From Chrysomallon squamiferum (taxonomy: Eukaryota > Mollusca > Gastropoda > Neomphalida > Peltospiridae): 64,000 bases of DNA. Both the position numbers and the translations under genes were made by a program. Shown in pieces: positions 1 through 13,700 of this stretch; position 1 is the stretch's first letter, and each line of letters begins with the position of its first letter. The notes beneath the pieces were generated by a model. The model did no database searches, was not told the DNA's origin, and saw nothing but the letters and a program-made list of their open reading frames with translations. The stretch is from positions 13,334,379-13,398,378 of the forward strand of contig CM022676.1 of NCBI GenBank assembly GCA_012295275.1, written 5' to 3'.

Positions 1-435
1 GCAACTAAACTACAGCTAAGGAATTTACATTCATTTGAAGCATAGACAATGATAGATGAAACGATATAAGAACTTCGTCACGATGTAGAATCGGAGTTCA
101 GAGAGTGGTGGAACAGTTTCCAAACCTCAGACAAGTCAACGACAAGGCCACAGAAACAACTCGCGAGCCGTTAGATTACTACAGAAAAAGACTTAGCTAT
201 TCCATTTTTGGACCATTTACAGTATGAAATGGAGACACATTTTGACAGTGAAACCAGGACATGCTTCCATATTTGAACTCATACCAAAATGACTGTTTAA
301 ACAAGAGAACATATCAGATCTTTGTAATCAGCTACTCTTTTGGCAAAACGACTTCACAATCACTTTATACTGAAATCAAATTCAGGAAATCGCATAATTC
401 CAAATACGAAGTTCAGCCATACAATCTGATCGATT

Positions 436-711
436 TTAGGACAATTGCCCCCATCTGCGACCGATGAGGCTGTCCTCAAAGTACTCCAGTACTGGTAACA
501 CAGAGTCATAACAATCAGCTTCTGATTGTGCTTCAGAAGTTGTCTTCAGTTCATCCACTGGAAGGGATGCAATTGCAAACTCTTCATAAGTATCGTAACA
601 AACTGCCAGACCAATGAGTTGAATTTGGTGTCTGATGCATTGGCTCAAATGAAAGAAGCATCCAGTCACAATACAGTTTAGCTTTACAGACGTGTTGCCG
701 TCTTCCTTCAT
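436..711 (-). pseudogene. MULE-type transposase C-terminal fragment
   Basis: A 91-residue open frame contains the sequence series GCFFHLSQCI, then a GLAVCYDTYEEFAIASLP-like stretch, then VLEYFEDSLIGRR. This order (GCFFH-SQ-I, then a Y-x-D-x-EF segment and LP, then DYFED-IGR) is the one known from the C-terminal part of MULE transposases. The catalytic DDE core is not visible here, and the frame ends at about 438, where the expected continuation (a WN...NN..EGWH segment) is absent. I infer a dead fragment. The family call rests on remembered motif order, not on a search. Confidence 0.6.
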
Positions 712-1079
712 ACTCGTAAGAAATCACTCGACCACTGAGTTCCTTCTTTAAAGCTAATTAATACACAGAGTTTTTGAAGGCAAATTTTCGATGACCACAC
801 TCTGACTAAGTGAACTTCATCTTATAAAATAGAATATCTTTTGTTACATGGCAGGACCTTATGTACTGTGTCATTGATCACTTGCCAAATCAAAGGAATC
901 TTTAGCATTTAATTAGCATGAATTAGTAATTAGCTGACTCTAATTAGCTTTGACTAATTTAATGGAAGTAGTAATCCAGATGCCTTTAATTAGCTTTAAA
1001 GAAACACTTTGACTAATGTATTGGAATGTTGCTTGAAAATCATTCTGAATGGTATATCTGAAGAAAAATAGGGGAGGTC

Positions 1080-1145
1080 GTACAGGGGGCTATTGTCCTG
1101 GGGGAGTTGTCGGGGATTCATTGTCCGGGGGGGGCAACTGTGGGA
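1080..1145. repeat. G-run block with repeated ATTGTCC-GGGGG units
   Basis: Runs of four to eight G are separated by short spacers, and the unit ATTGTCC followed by G5-G8 recurs. The complement of the same motif (GGACAATTGCCCCC) lies at about 440-453, where the MULE fragment breaks off. It may be a remnant of a transposon terminus. The four G-runs could also form a G-quadruplex. Confidence 0.4.
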
Positions 1146-1196
1146 AGCTGTGAAGCAGAATATTCGTTTTCAGGACTGAGATGGATAAATACATAC

Positions 1197-1828
1197 GGGT
1201 CATTCCGTGTCAAATCACCCAAAAAAAAAAGAAATTTAAACCCGACTGTCTCAGATTTTTATAAAACTTGGTATACTTGTTGACTGGGATCCCACAGCAC
1301 CAAATCTGAAATTTTAGCCCAATCAGACCAGTGGTGTGGGAGATATGGCCCGCCGAATTTTGAGATTTTTGCCAAAAATGGGTGTGACCACCAACCTTAG
1401 AACCCTCATATCTCAGGAACTACTGGGCCAATCTTCATAAAATTGGTATTGTTAGAAAGGCAAAACGACAAGGATACCAAATCTGCCATTTTTGTTTAGT
1501 TTGGAAAATATTGGAGTACCTTGACCTTTTGACCTTTGCTATGACCTTGAAATTGACCGTGTGGATCACGTGAACTTGAGATGACCTTTATTGAAATTTA
1601 ATCTCCCACATGTTAACTAAAACATATAAAAGTTTCCTGGGTGTAATATTTTTTGTTTAGCCACAATATAGATTTAAAAAATGCACATACATGAAAATAA
1701 CACCTTTTCAGTCATTAACATCTGATTAACTAAAACCTGAATGATCAATTCTGGATGCTAGGGATCACCATCTTTCTTGATCATTGAGTAAGACATTGTA
1801 GGCCTACATGTATGCATAAAGTTCACAT
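1197..1828 (+). repeat. Left terminal inverted repeat arm
   Basis: This arm is the inverted complement of 3,427-4,049. It is followed at about 1,826-1,892 by a second copy of its own 1,625-1,690 segment (an AAAAGTTTCCTGGG...GTTTAGCC stretch), a direct duplication absent from the right arm. Confidence 0.85.
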
Positions 1829-2743
1829 ATAAAAGTTTCCTGGGTATAATATTTTTTGTTTAGCCATAATAGAGATTTAAAAAAATGCATACCTGCATGG
1901 ATGATTGATACAATTCATTACAATGTACATTTTCTCTGAGACTAAAAACTCATCTTTGGAGTTAAAACCCACCTGACATGTCTGAAGGAATGCCTGAAGG
2001 ATATGAAAAGATGCCAAATGGCATGACATGTTCTACACAATCAGGCTCAAAGGGTTAACAGGAAGTGATGCTTCAGGCAGGTCAGGAACTCCTTTAGATT
2101 CCCTGGTGCAATCCCCATTGAGCACATGGCAATTAGAAGTTTAAGACAAAGAAGTTTCTTCATCTGCATTTCTTTGACAATCTGAAGCTTTTTAAGTTGG
2201 ACACAATGTCAGATGTTGATATATAAACAATATTTTTATTTCATAAAACCTATTAAGTAATTTTATTATGTCATATGGGCCTTGCCATTGGTTTTGAACA
2301 AGGTTTCAGTCAACAACAGTACAACCCAGTCTGAAATCAGACGTCATCAAGTGATGTACTGCATAATGTATTTGTACACCCAGTCTTCGGCACAGAGTAT
2401 GAACAAGGTCTACTTCACCTTAATAAACTGTGATTTATACTTGAGAAGATTGACATAAATGCCCAAAACTTGTGGGCCTTTGGCAATAACACATGTACTC
2501 TGCTGCCATTTTATGACCTGCTTTACTTTACTGAAAGGGTTTCAGGATTTGATTTAATATTTAGGAAAGCACTGACTTTGTTCTATTGAATTGAAGGTGC
2601 AGGCCAATACTGAAAATCCTTATTTCTTTCAGGGCTAACTGCAGCTTTAACTCTCCTGAAAATGTGTGTTATCAACACCATCATATCAAAAAGGAGTTGT
2701 TGCGAAGTGTATGGAAAACTGAGGAAGTCGAACTCCTCACTCT

Positions 2744-3094
2744 TTGAAGTGGGATCAAAACACGGGACATCAAGAGTATCATGAACAAGAACTTTTCATG
2801 AAATTTTCAACACTGCAGAAAAACTGTTGTGATCCTCTTAATTGCCACCCTGAGCAAGCACGCACTAGATCTTTAAGAATTGTTAGCATGGGCACTTACA
2901 AATGCTTAGTAAATCCTCCAAAGACACTAGTGCCAGGAGACAAGTTGTGCTGTGACTCTCTGATTACCCTTCAGAAATCAAAGGTCCTGCAGAGGATGGC
3001 TTTAGTATGGGTGGTATTACAATGGGAGAATTTGGTGATAACTTGCCAGACAAACCACTGGTTGTTGTTTCCCCAGAAAAGGACTTTGATTTGA
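2744..3094 (+). pseudogene. Cysteine-containing ORF inside the inverted-repeat element
   Basis: This 116-residue frame lies between the two long inverted-repeat arms. Its most distinctive part has a KNCCDPL...H pattern, then LRIVS, then PGDKLC. CCDP...LR.IS...PG.KLC strings occur in repeated proteins of invertebrate genomes that may be transposon-related, but I cannot name a family with certainty. No initiation context or splice evidence was found, and frames to both sides are interrupted, so it is probably a decayed element-encoded protein. Confidence 0.3.
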
Positions 3095-3426
3095 ATTCTA
3101 TTCTGTCAAGTTTAGGCAAAACTCCTGTCAAACTCCATTCACCAGCACATTCCCGTAAATGAATGAAAGGACAGAAAAAAACTAGCATCAGCTACAGTAA
3201 CATTAAAATGACATCTTAATGTCTGAATCCTACCCAGAACGTGTGCAAATCTTGATTTTGTCACCTTTTACCATTGAAAGGACAATGAATTGAAGGAGGA
3301 AATAATCCAATTTTATGAAAGTGATGAGAACAGTAGAATGTGTCTGGGAATGAAGGATACAGTGAGCATTTGAAACGAACATAGTGAAAAGGTTATGCAT
3401 CAGAAACACTTAGTTCTCTCAAATTT

Positions 3427-4049
3427 ATGTGAACTTTATGCATACATGTAGGCCTACAATGTCTTACTCGATGATCAAGAAAGATGGTGATCCCTAGCAT
3501 CCAGAATTGATCATTCAGGTTTTAGTTAATCAGATGTTAATGGCTGAAAAGGTGTTATTTTCATGTATGTGCATTTTTTAAATCTATATTGTGGCTAAAC
3601 AAAAAATATTACACCCAGGAAACTTTTATATGTTTTAGTTAACATGTGGGAGATTAAATTTCAATAAAGGTCATCTCAAGTTCACGTGATCCACACGGTC
3701 AATTTCAAGGTCATAGCAAAGGTCAAAAGGTCAAGGTACTCCAATATTTTCCAAACTAAACAAAAATGGCAGATTTGGTATCCTTGTCGTTTTGCCTTTC
3801 TAACAATACCAATTTTATGAAGATTGGCCCAGTAGTTCCTGAGATATGAGGGTTCTAAGGTTGGTGGTCACACCCATTTTTGGCAAAAATCTCAAAATTC
3901 GGCGGGCCGTATCTCCCACACCACTGGTCTGATTGAGCTAAAATTTCAGATTTGGTGCTGTGGGATCCCAGTCAACAAGTATACCAAGTTTCATAAAAAT
4001 CTGAGACGGTCGGGTTTAAACCATTGGGTGATTTGACACGGAATGACCC
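3427..4049 (-). repeat. Right terminal inverted repeat arm
   Basis: This arm is the inverted complement of 1,197-1,828, ending TTTGACACGGAATGACCC and followed by ATAC. Confidence 0.85.
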
Positions 4050-4053
4050 ATAC

Positions 4054-5616
4054 ACAAGAAACCGCATGACCTCTGAACGACTAGCAGACTTAGCTTTAAT
4101 ACACATGCATCATGACATTAAAATCGATGTAGACAGTACAGCAGACATTTTCATTAACAAAGTCAATAGACGACCAATTGCCAGCAGCATTCCTTTTGAT
4201 TAAACTACAACACTCAAGTCTATTTGATATTCCCGAAAATGTACGTGACAGTGATGGTATTTTTCCTTTGAACTTTTTAAAATGTTATATTAAACTTTAG
4301 TGGTCACAATAATCCACTTCTTCAGTACGTGTGCTATAAGTCTGATATTAAAACTTTTATTTTTATTCTTTGTGGATGTATTTTGTTGTACAATCAACTA
4401 TTTTGAACTGTTAGAGATAAGTACATGTAATTGCATTTAATCAAACATTGCATAACTTATGTGTACAAATTAAAGAAACGTTCTCTAAAAGTTTTTCGTG
4501 TATATGCACTTATTAGAAACAATTCAGTTCTGTCTCGCACCTGCAGTGTATTCATTTTCTGATCTCAGTGTACATTTATCTAAGTTGCAGAAAAACACTC
4601 TACACACCATTTTCAAATGACTACAGGGCTCCCGCTGCCTGCACAAAAATGCGCAAGCGCTGTATAACTCACGTGATATTTGAACGATCATAACCGTTTG
4701 GATTTGTTCGAATACCATGTTAATTTAATATTATAAAATTATATTTCTGTCACTGTATAGAACACTGTAGAGTACGCTGCCACCGGCCCTGTTGTAGTAA
4801 TGATTCTCGTGCACAGTGTGTGTAGTTTTTCAATAGCTCCTTTTCATAATGTAATGGTGCCCTTTTTATCATGGACCCCGCTCCGTCGGAAAAGCTGGAT
4901 CCGCCCCAGGATAGAACAATGTCACAAAGGAGGAATTCTAAACATTGTTAAAAATACTGTTGAAAACTCAAGATCAAAAGGTGATACAGAGTTCATAACA
5001 ATCAAGAACTGGAGCTAACTGTGACAAGAAGATACAAAAACCTACATACCCTTCAACTAACGGCCAATGGACTACTTCTGGTTGGATATTTTAAAAGGCT
5101 CTCACCCAGCTGGGGATACACTGAACTCGACAAACGTGGCGAGCAAATTCTGATCAAAAAGCCAAATGATAAACCAACCTGTCTTGCAATATCCTGGGAG
5201 ACAACAAATATCCCTCACATTGCCATAGCCACATATGACATCTAAATGAGTGTAACTAGAAAGACACACAGAATCAATCTAGTAAAACTGAGAGAGGGAG
5301 TCACACAAAGAGGCTCTTTTCGTCAACACTCTTAATCAACGTCTCTCAACAGGTATCCTTGCCGAAACTCTGATCCCATGGACATCCTTTGAACACATCG
5401 ACACACCAAACATCAATATACATACTGCCATGAATACTGTCTCTGAGTTTATCAAAAAAAAAAAAAAACCCATAAAATTAGAACTGGCCATCTGATTTTC
5501 CCTTTCAACAAAGAAAGAACAATATAACTTAGATGTCTAAGGTGGAAAGACTTTTCAAAATTATACATCAACTTACTGGACAGAAAGCTTTAAAGGATAG
5601 CTCGTTAGAATAATGG

Positions 5617-5666
<50 letters not shown>

Positions 5667-6609
5667 CTATGTTGAAGAGGTTAGCTGGCACAAAATGGGA
5701 ACCGAAAAGATCCCCACCCAAGTCTCTACAGGTGATATTCGACCACACCCAGAATAAGCTTTCCCAGCACGGACCATAGCAATAAAAACAAAAAGAAAGG
5801 CCAGCAAAAAGTCCAAAATGTCAGCATGTCTCAGCGATGAAAGAATCTACTAAACATTTTCTGAGCATGTCTTTGTGAATCAGAAGAAGGAGAAAATACT
5901 TTGGGTTGCAATTAAGTATTTGTCTATTTGAGGTATTCTAAAACTATTAAAAAGTTATGTATTTTCATGCTGGATTAGCTCTTTTTCTGCCATGTCTGTA
6001 AGTAGCCCCATTGGAGGCAGATACATTTTTTGATCGCTGGCGTAGCGGCAAATACCTTGTTAATTTTGAGGACCATATTTCTTTCTTTCTTTCTGTTTTT
6101 ATTTTTTTTATTTTGTTTTACCCCGTCTGTATTGGCTGCCTGTATCAACCCTCCACACATACTTCGTAATGATGTTTCTGTCAACACTGCATATGTGCTT
6201 CTTGTTTGTTAAATAACATTTTAACATACAACTGGTGATTTCTTGGCGACACACTATCTTTATCGTGGACCTGGAAACATTACTGATTCAGCACAAGTAT
6301 GTAAAATATCAATCTACATCTGTCATTTAATATCGTTTAGAGAAACAATTTTTTTGTGCTAAAGAAGCTGAATGACTAAGGCAGCACTAAAGATTTTCTT
6401 TTTGTATTTTTTTACTTTTAGGAATGTGACGAACACTACAGTTTTCTGTCCTCTCTCAAATATAAATCATTAATTTCAAGATTACCTAACATAATTTTTA
6501 ACTTTCCCTTGGGTAGTGATAAGATAACTGACGTAAGATGATTGTTTACCATCAGGTTTTCTTCTCATATAAACCTTTAGGATTTTTTAACATGTTACTA
6601 TTATTGTTA

Positions 6610-6668
<59 letters not shown>

Positions 6669-7703
6669 TGCGACCGACTCTACATTTACTCAGTACATTG
6701 CTTTAAATCAATTGGTGGCTTCCTACTTTCAGCAAATGTTTTAAGCTTTCATAGTTTTTAAACTAATGCCACTAACAAACTGAGTGAACTGAATGTCAAA
6801 GTAAATTTGGTGTGGATGATTTCAGAGGCTTAATATTCATATTTTGGAAGATTGTATTCTTAAAATTATGCGATATGTGTTGATGTCAGAACCATGAGGA
6901 GAGTTATGTTAGTCAATAAGAATTTTCAGTTTTTCAGCAAATTCGGAATTTTGTAATTATTCCATCCCCCCCCTTTAGTCACGAAACTGCCCATCTACAG
7001 ATTAACATTAAACCTGTAAAAACTTGCATGCTAGATGTTTGTTTTGAAGGCATTGGCATTAGGGAATAAATAAGAAATCGAATTTTATTTTGCTAAACAA
7101 AACACGAGGAAAGGGGACGCGGTGGAGGTATTTCTTTACAGTATTTGTTTTTTTAATAAAGTTACTAAAGCACGTGATGAGGAGCTATTAATATTCCAAA
7201 ACAGTAAAACATAACAGAAGACTAAAGAAAAAAAAAAGTTATAGAAAAGAATAAAATGAAGAAACAAAAAGCTTTATTTTGAATTATGAAAAAGTTCACT
7301 GTGACGAGTTATGTCGTTAAACATTCAGTTAATGAACATTTGTCAATGTACACCTAATAAAACGTAGTCAGCTAATATCAACGGTACCAAGATAACTTCG
7401 TGTCCAGTGTTTGAAAATAGTTATAGAGGAAAATATAATTTTTATTCATTAAATAGGATACAAAATGGCTCTTGGTTTGCTTGATGATTTGTTATAGATT
7501 AGTGATGGATGGTAAAAAAGAAAAAAAAAAAAAATAATAATAGTAATAAAATAATAATAATAGAATCTGTCAGTGTACAACGGAATTTTGTTGTTCTTTT
7601 AGATTCTTTCAATTATATACATAAACCAAAACGAAAAGCTAAATTTGCAGCTTTTGTTTTTTTAACCCCAAATAGGAAAGGAGGGAGATACCTTTTTACT
7701 TCT

Positions 7704-7736
<33 letters not shown>

Positions 7737-10700
7737 CATTTTGTTTGTCTAATTTCGACTACAAAGCATATATATTACCAAAGTTATCAGCTACCAAACA
7801 GAAATCTTGACAAATATGTTTATAAACATTCAAAAATAAAAATACTGCATGTACTTTTCAAAACTATAAACCAGTACATTTTAGTCCACGCGGTGCTTTT
7901 TCAGAATAATAATACTAATAATACTAATAATACTAATACTACTGCTACTAATAATAAATTAAAATAAAGAAATTAAAATATGGTTGATTGTACAAGGTTT
8001 TACAGATCCAGACTGTGGTATTTTATATATTAGTTTGTTCTAGAGTCAAACGAACAACGCATAGCAAAATCCCCAGAACAAAACTTCTTATCTGAATTTA
8101 CGAGCAACGTGTAATAACAATAATAATTACAATAATAATAATAATAATAATAATAATAATTACAGTAAAAGGATCCGTTACCAGTCTAATAGCCAGGGCT
8201 AAAATTATTATTTTGAACATACCAGTGTCGTGAGAGTTATTTCCCATTCGATTATGTGGTATGCCTATCGTATAGATGACGTCGAGTCTGTAACGACTGC
8301 TTTCTTCCATAAAACAATGTTTACATTTTCCAGAGATCAAGATTTTTACGTTGGAGTATTTATCATTTCTTATTAACGGAACTTTTTTTTTTTTTTTAAC
8401 ATATTTTATTTTATTCATATTTTATTCATATTTTATTTGAAAACTTATTACAAAGCCTTCAAGTTCCCTATGATGAAATCGAATAATTCGGGAAGAAAAG
8501 CCAGAACAACCAGTGGACCAGTTTTTTGGAGAATGTCTGTGACACTTACTTTATTCTTCAGCCAATTCCAGATTATTTCAGGTATTACGATCATAATTAT
8601 TCAGCTGTTCAATTATAATACTGACATTAACTTTGATTGAAAGTAAGAGTAATTTAGTAAGCAACTAACTTGAGTAAAACTAGATTCATGATGTACCAGT
8701 ATGATGAATTATTTGAATACCAAAGCTGTAAACAGTGTAATTATTAATTTTTATCGTTATCATTATTATGTTTTACTTATCCCATAACAAAATTATGCAT
8801 GCAGAATAGTCTACAGGGGAAAAAATTAAAAAAAAGAATTTAACCCATTTTCTACTACTGCACCTTCTTTGGGAGTAATAGGGTGCACTTATCTTAACTG
8901 TTCTTGTAAAAGCCACAATATGCAAATCATTCTTATTTTCAGTGATTCCTGTTCCTGTATAGTTTTTAAATTTGGACAGTAGAAAAGAAAATTGTTAAAA
9001 GTATAATTTTCTATTATATATGGTATTGTTTAAGTTAATATTTTCAGTTATTTAATATGTTTTTCTTCGCACATCGCTCGCAACTCGTTTTGTTTAGCAG
9101 GTTTTTTATGTAAAAATACTAAATAAGTATAATTCTAATTCTGATTCTATACAAGAAAGTTACAATCAGAGTTCCATGTATGCCTACATGTTAACACACA
9201 CACCCACACACATTTGAAGTATACAGGTGAAAATATTGATTGTTTTGAAGTGCTTGTTAATTTACTTTTCTATCATATACCAAAGGTCCATGGTCACTCA
9301 TGTGCCATCCATTTTTAAACATAGTGAATTTTCAAAAACAGCAAGTTACCTTACACCTCCAGCTGAATTATGTGATGAATATGAGGTGTCATTCATAATT
9401 TAAATTATCAATAGCTTCTTCAAGTTCTTGCTGATGTGTAAGTACCTATGTCTAGCAGCAGTGGTCAATGAAAAACAGTTGAATTTGAAAATCAGCATTT
9501 TTCTTCAGAGTCAACAGATCAGGTCCTGGCTGCAAAATAAAACAAAGCATAATAGCCTAGAAAAAAGAAAAACAAATCTAAACTGATTTGACAATGACAG
9601 CAACTATGACTGCAACCAGCAGCATGCATTTGAAGACAGATCTACCAGAAAAGCAACAAAACAGCAACTTTGGCCTCTTTTTGAAACAAAGCTTGGGCCA
9701 TGCTGCTGAGTCTGACTACTAGATATTCACCAGAAAAACCTCAGTGACAATGTAATCACAGATTTGATGTAATACATGATAACATCAGACTTTTCTGTCA
9801 GTTTTCCAATTATCTGGCTATAATATATTGCCTCAACACCCAGTGTTCAGGAAGGAACAGCAGCAATTGATCTCCATGTCTTGTATTCCCAAAGAAATGA
9901 AACGGGGTAGAAAAAAATATTTCAAAGGAAACATGCAGAGGCAGAAACAGTGTGCTTTTTGTCACATGAAAAAACTGCCAGAAGTGTTTAGTTGGACTGC
10001 ACATGCATTACTTCAGACTTTTCCATAGTGTTCACTGAATCTATTTTGAAACTACATGTATTTAATTCACAGTGTTAAAACAAAAATGTTCACTTTAACT
10101 GTTAAATATGTGAAATTATAGGGGTAATGACATTTTCTTTGCATGTTCAGTGTTTTGAAATGTTAAAAAAATTGCATGTTGCAGCTAAAGTGCAAAATAC
10201 ATTATTTGTATGAAATAAAACATTGCCAAAAAATGATACTTAGGTAGATATGGGTTACGGTATCTTTGTATATTTATAATCACCATAGATATTTTAAGTT
10301 GCCCTAGGTAGGTGGAGTAGGTCATTTTCATAATGTTATATATCACAGAAAGTTACAGAATGACATTTAGAGTTAAATATTTATAAGATATGTGAATACA
10401 TATCACTTTAAATAGTTTATAAAATCTGAATTAGCTTATAATTTTTCTAAGTTTATGATTTGTGTAAAAATAAAAAACTGACAACTAAATCAGAATAGAA
10501 ACAGTGACAAATACAATGAAAAGGATATATTTTATAAAGCAGTGAAAAGCCATTAAATTCCCTTCAAAGGGAAACTGAACAAGGACATATAACAATGTAA
10601 ATTTGAAGCCAGTTTTTCATAAAAAAATATAGTTATTTTTCTTCTGATCCCATCTTCATGATCTTGTCATATACCGCTAGAAAGAACATTTTATTAGCTT

Positions 10701-13700
10701 ACCAGAGGTCCTAAAACCAGCCATATAACATGCCCACTTACAAAGCAGGATGCTGCAGAAGTTTGGGTACAGTTTTTGCTGCCAGCTGCATTTAAAAAGT
10801 TACATATTTCAAATTCATTGAACAACTCATGATCAAACAGACAACATACACTTCGAGAGCAAATCTTTGTCTTTATTTCCATCAATTCATAATGATATAG
10901 GTTGCTTGTTAGCTGAGTTAAAAGTGGATAAAAAACACCAATTTTTTCACATTTGGTACACTGATCAACTGAGTTGTAACTGTCTCCCAAGTGTCATACT
11001 CATAGTAATATCAAATTATTATCCCCTAGCCAGTTCACAAGAAAACATTAGTCAATTCATTCCACATTTTCACAATATAAGTTATTTATAGTCCAGGAGC
11101 TGGCCCATCTAAAAATATGTTGTTGTAGCACCATGAGTGTACAGGATTGATTTATAGATTTAGTTTGAGCATCATTCCAGGAATGTTTTAGGATAGGTAG
11201 TACTCTCAAATTATGATATCACTAAATTTGCTGGAGCAGTTTGAATGGAGGAGAGTGTTACATAGTAATTGTTAGTTGATGGAGAAAGACACCATTAATA
11301 ATCAAGGTCTTCCATGAGTGATATAATTTTTGTTCAGGTTTTTCCCATGGATAACATTAGTTATGTAACATGTGAAAAAAAAACAAAAAAATGATTATCT
11401 GAGACATTAATTTTTCCAAATTTATTTTGACACTGTTTAAAGTTTTTTTTACTTTTACCCCTTCTAATAAATTTATTCATAATCATGGCAAAATGATTCA
11501 GAAAGACTGATGGCAGATTTTGTTAGGATATCATCCGCCAAAATCAACTTGGCTACAGAATTAACATGGAAATTTACAAGATCTGAATAATGTTTGAGAT
11601 CCTTTTATGAGTAGATTTTCATTTCTCTGTATTTTTTAATAAAATGTCATTAATAGTATCACTATATTTTCAAAAATTATCACTGGAAAGAAATATTTTG
11701 TCTTCTAAAGAACAGTAGAATTGAAGTCAAAGCAACTCCTGTTTGAAGGTTCTTGTTTGTGAGCAGAATGATCATTCTGTTCATAAGATGTCAGTTAGAC
11801 CTCATAAAATTACTATTTAAGTGATTAAATCAGGATTGAAATGATATCAGCTGGTTATATGTATATTGTTTGACTGTGGCTCCACCTTGGATAATAAATC
11901 ATCAGTTATTTAGGCAAATTGTTAGTTAAAGACTTTAGCACAAAATCTGTGAAGGTTTTGAGGAGTTTATTTATTTCTGATGCTTACAAAAGTGAAAAAT
12001 CTACAGTCACATGACTTCAGTTTCTAAAGTGTTGTGATCTAATAATAACCTTCATATTTGTGATTATTTATTCTTGACTTTTTACTATTTGATTTTTCTG
12101 CATTTGTGGCAATGCCTTGAAAATAATATTGGAAATAATGATGGAATAAATGTGTTTGATTAGTGTTAGTAGGGAAAATTATAACATAATAACTGAGAAC
12201 ACATTACGAATTTCCTTACTCAGTCTCCTCTTTCATTTGACACTTGCTTCATTATATCCACCGCCCCATTCAACAGGTTCTCAGATACATGTATTCAGAA
12301 GTCATTTCTTAAATCTTATCCAAGTGAATCTCAGCTTCTGGCCCATTTACATTTACATCATCAAACTTGTAACTTTTGTAAGTACTATAACACTGTGATA
12401 TTGATCCAAATTTTGTTCATGTACTGTCACTGTAAAGTGCATTAAGCCGCACTCTCAGGAGGAAAGGATACTCAACAAGTCATTTTTATTGTTTTATAGC
12501 CTTTACTAGCACTAAGATTGTATCTTGATGCTGAAGAAAACTGCAATTTGTTAAAAGAAAAAAGATGAAACCCCAAAACTTAATATTTCAGATTTTTGGA
12601 TTTATCCCTTTTAAATGTATTTTATTATCTAGATCTTTTTACTCTGAGTAATTTGGTAAAAAGAAAAAAAAAATGTTTGTAGCAGAAGAAGTGAAATTAT
12701 GAATTTTGAGTTTTTTTTTTTTTTTTATCTAGTGCAAATGAATGGTTTTACCAACTTTGGGTTCATATATTAATGTACATATGCTTTGCAGAGTTATGAT
12801 AAAAATCAGACAATATATGGAACAGACAGTATGACATATTATGAAATAATCTTTGTCAGAAACAAGCTGGCTTCAGAATGGGCCCTTAAAAACCATGATT
12901 TCTTCAAAATGGCAGTTATATGCAAATTGCCCTCAAAAATTAAATATGAAAAAATTAATAACTTTGGGACTATGTAACAATTTTGAATGTTTTTATCACT
13001 GAAATCAGGATAAAAAAATTACAGTTATAGTTAGGTGTCAACCTTGTATTTTCTAAACAGAAAATCACTTTTAAGTACCTTTATCTTTTTATCTTGGAGA
13101 CAAAACCCAGACTGACACAAAGAACTCTCATACTGTGACATACCACAGTGCTAGCAGAGTGATGACTATGATCTTTCAACATAGCTGATCAGGATGTAAA
13201 TCTTTGGTATTTATTATCATTGAATTAATCTTTTAAAGATTGTTAAACAAAATGAAATATTTCTTTTTCTCACTTTAAAAAAAAGAAGATAATAAAGAAG
13301 ATAATAATAACAAATAAAATGAAATAAATTTGTTTTTTTTTTTTCTAAGTAGGTTCAAGGATCTTTACAATGTAAAAGATATAAATTATATTAAAGTAAA
13401 TGCAAATGTTAAAAATAATGAAATGACCAAACTGAACATTTAAAATTGGAGGAATAATGGGACTGGAAATTAACAAAGTGAATTCAAAAGAAATAATTAC
13501 TTAATAATTTTTGAATGTCAATGTTGTTTTGCCTCTTTTGAGATGGCCCAAGTAAAAGCCATATGCAGTTCTTATTCTTGATGTTACCAATCTTAACCAA
13601 TTGTGAGAATCTTACATAGCCTGTACACTTCCACATGTTCTTGACATAAACTCGGTTGTTCAGTGTTTGAACCAGGACTCATACTGTAACATACAATGAA

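Larger units (their letters stand above)
1197..4049. mobile_element. DNA transposon with about 630-bp terminal inverted repeats
   Basis: The left end starts GGGTCATTCCGTGTCAAATC and the right end is its inverted complement, finishing at 4,049. The left arm (1,197-1,828) and right arm (3,427-4,049) match along almost their whole length with scattered substitutions. The bases just outside are ATAC on both sides (1,193-1,196 and 4,050-4,053), consistent with a 4-bp target-site duplication. The interior of about 1.6 kb holds only a short degenerate frame. The arms are far longer than in typical cut-and-paste elements, giving a foldback-like layout. I cannot assign a superfamily. Confidence 0.85.

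Noticed and set aside
4800-5245. Two adjacent open frames of about 72 residues
   Set aside because: They are in different phases, without splice signals or recognisable motifs.
6538-6744. Leucine-rich open frame
   Set aside because: It is the translation of a (TTA)n microsatellite. The same holds for the poly-L/Y/I/V frames at 20,890-21,274, 48,574-48,885 and 62,060-62,245.
9828-10028. Basic frame with CAFCHMKK, reminiscent of the cysteine-rich C-terminus of piggyBac transposases
   Set aside because: Only one C-x2-C-like pair is visible, with no upstream transposase sequence; too weak to annotate.
12150-12398. Open frame ending at a GTAAGT, considered as gene A's signal exon
   Set aside because: It would end in phase 0, not phase 1, has no hydrophobic start region, and lies in a repeat shared with 60 kb where the frame is not conserved.
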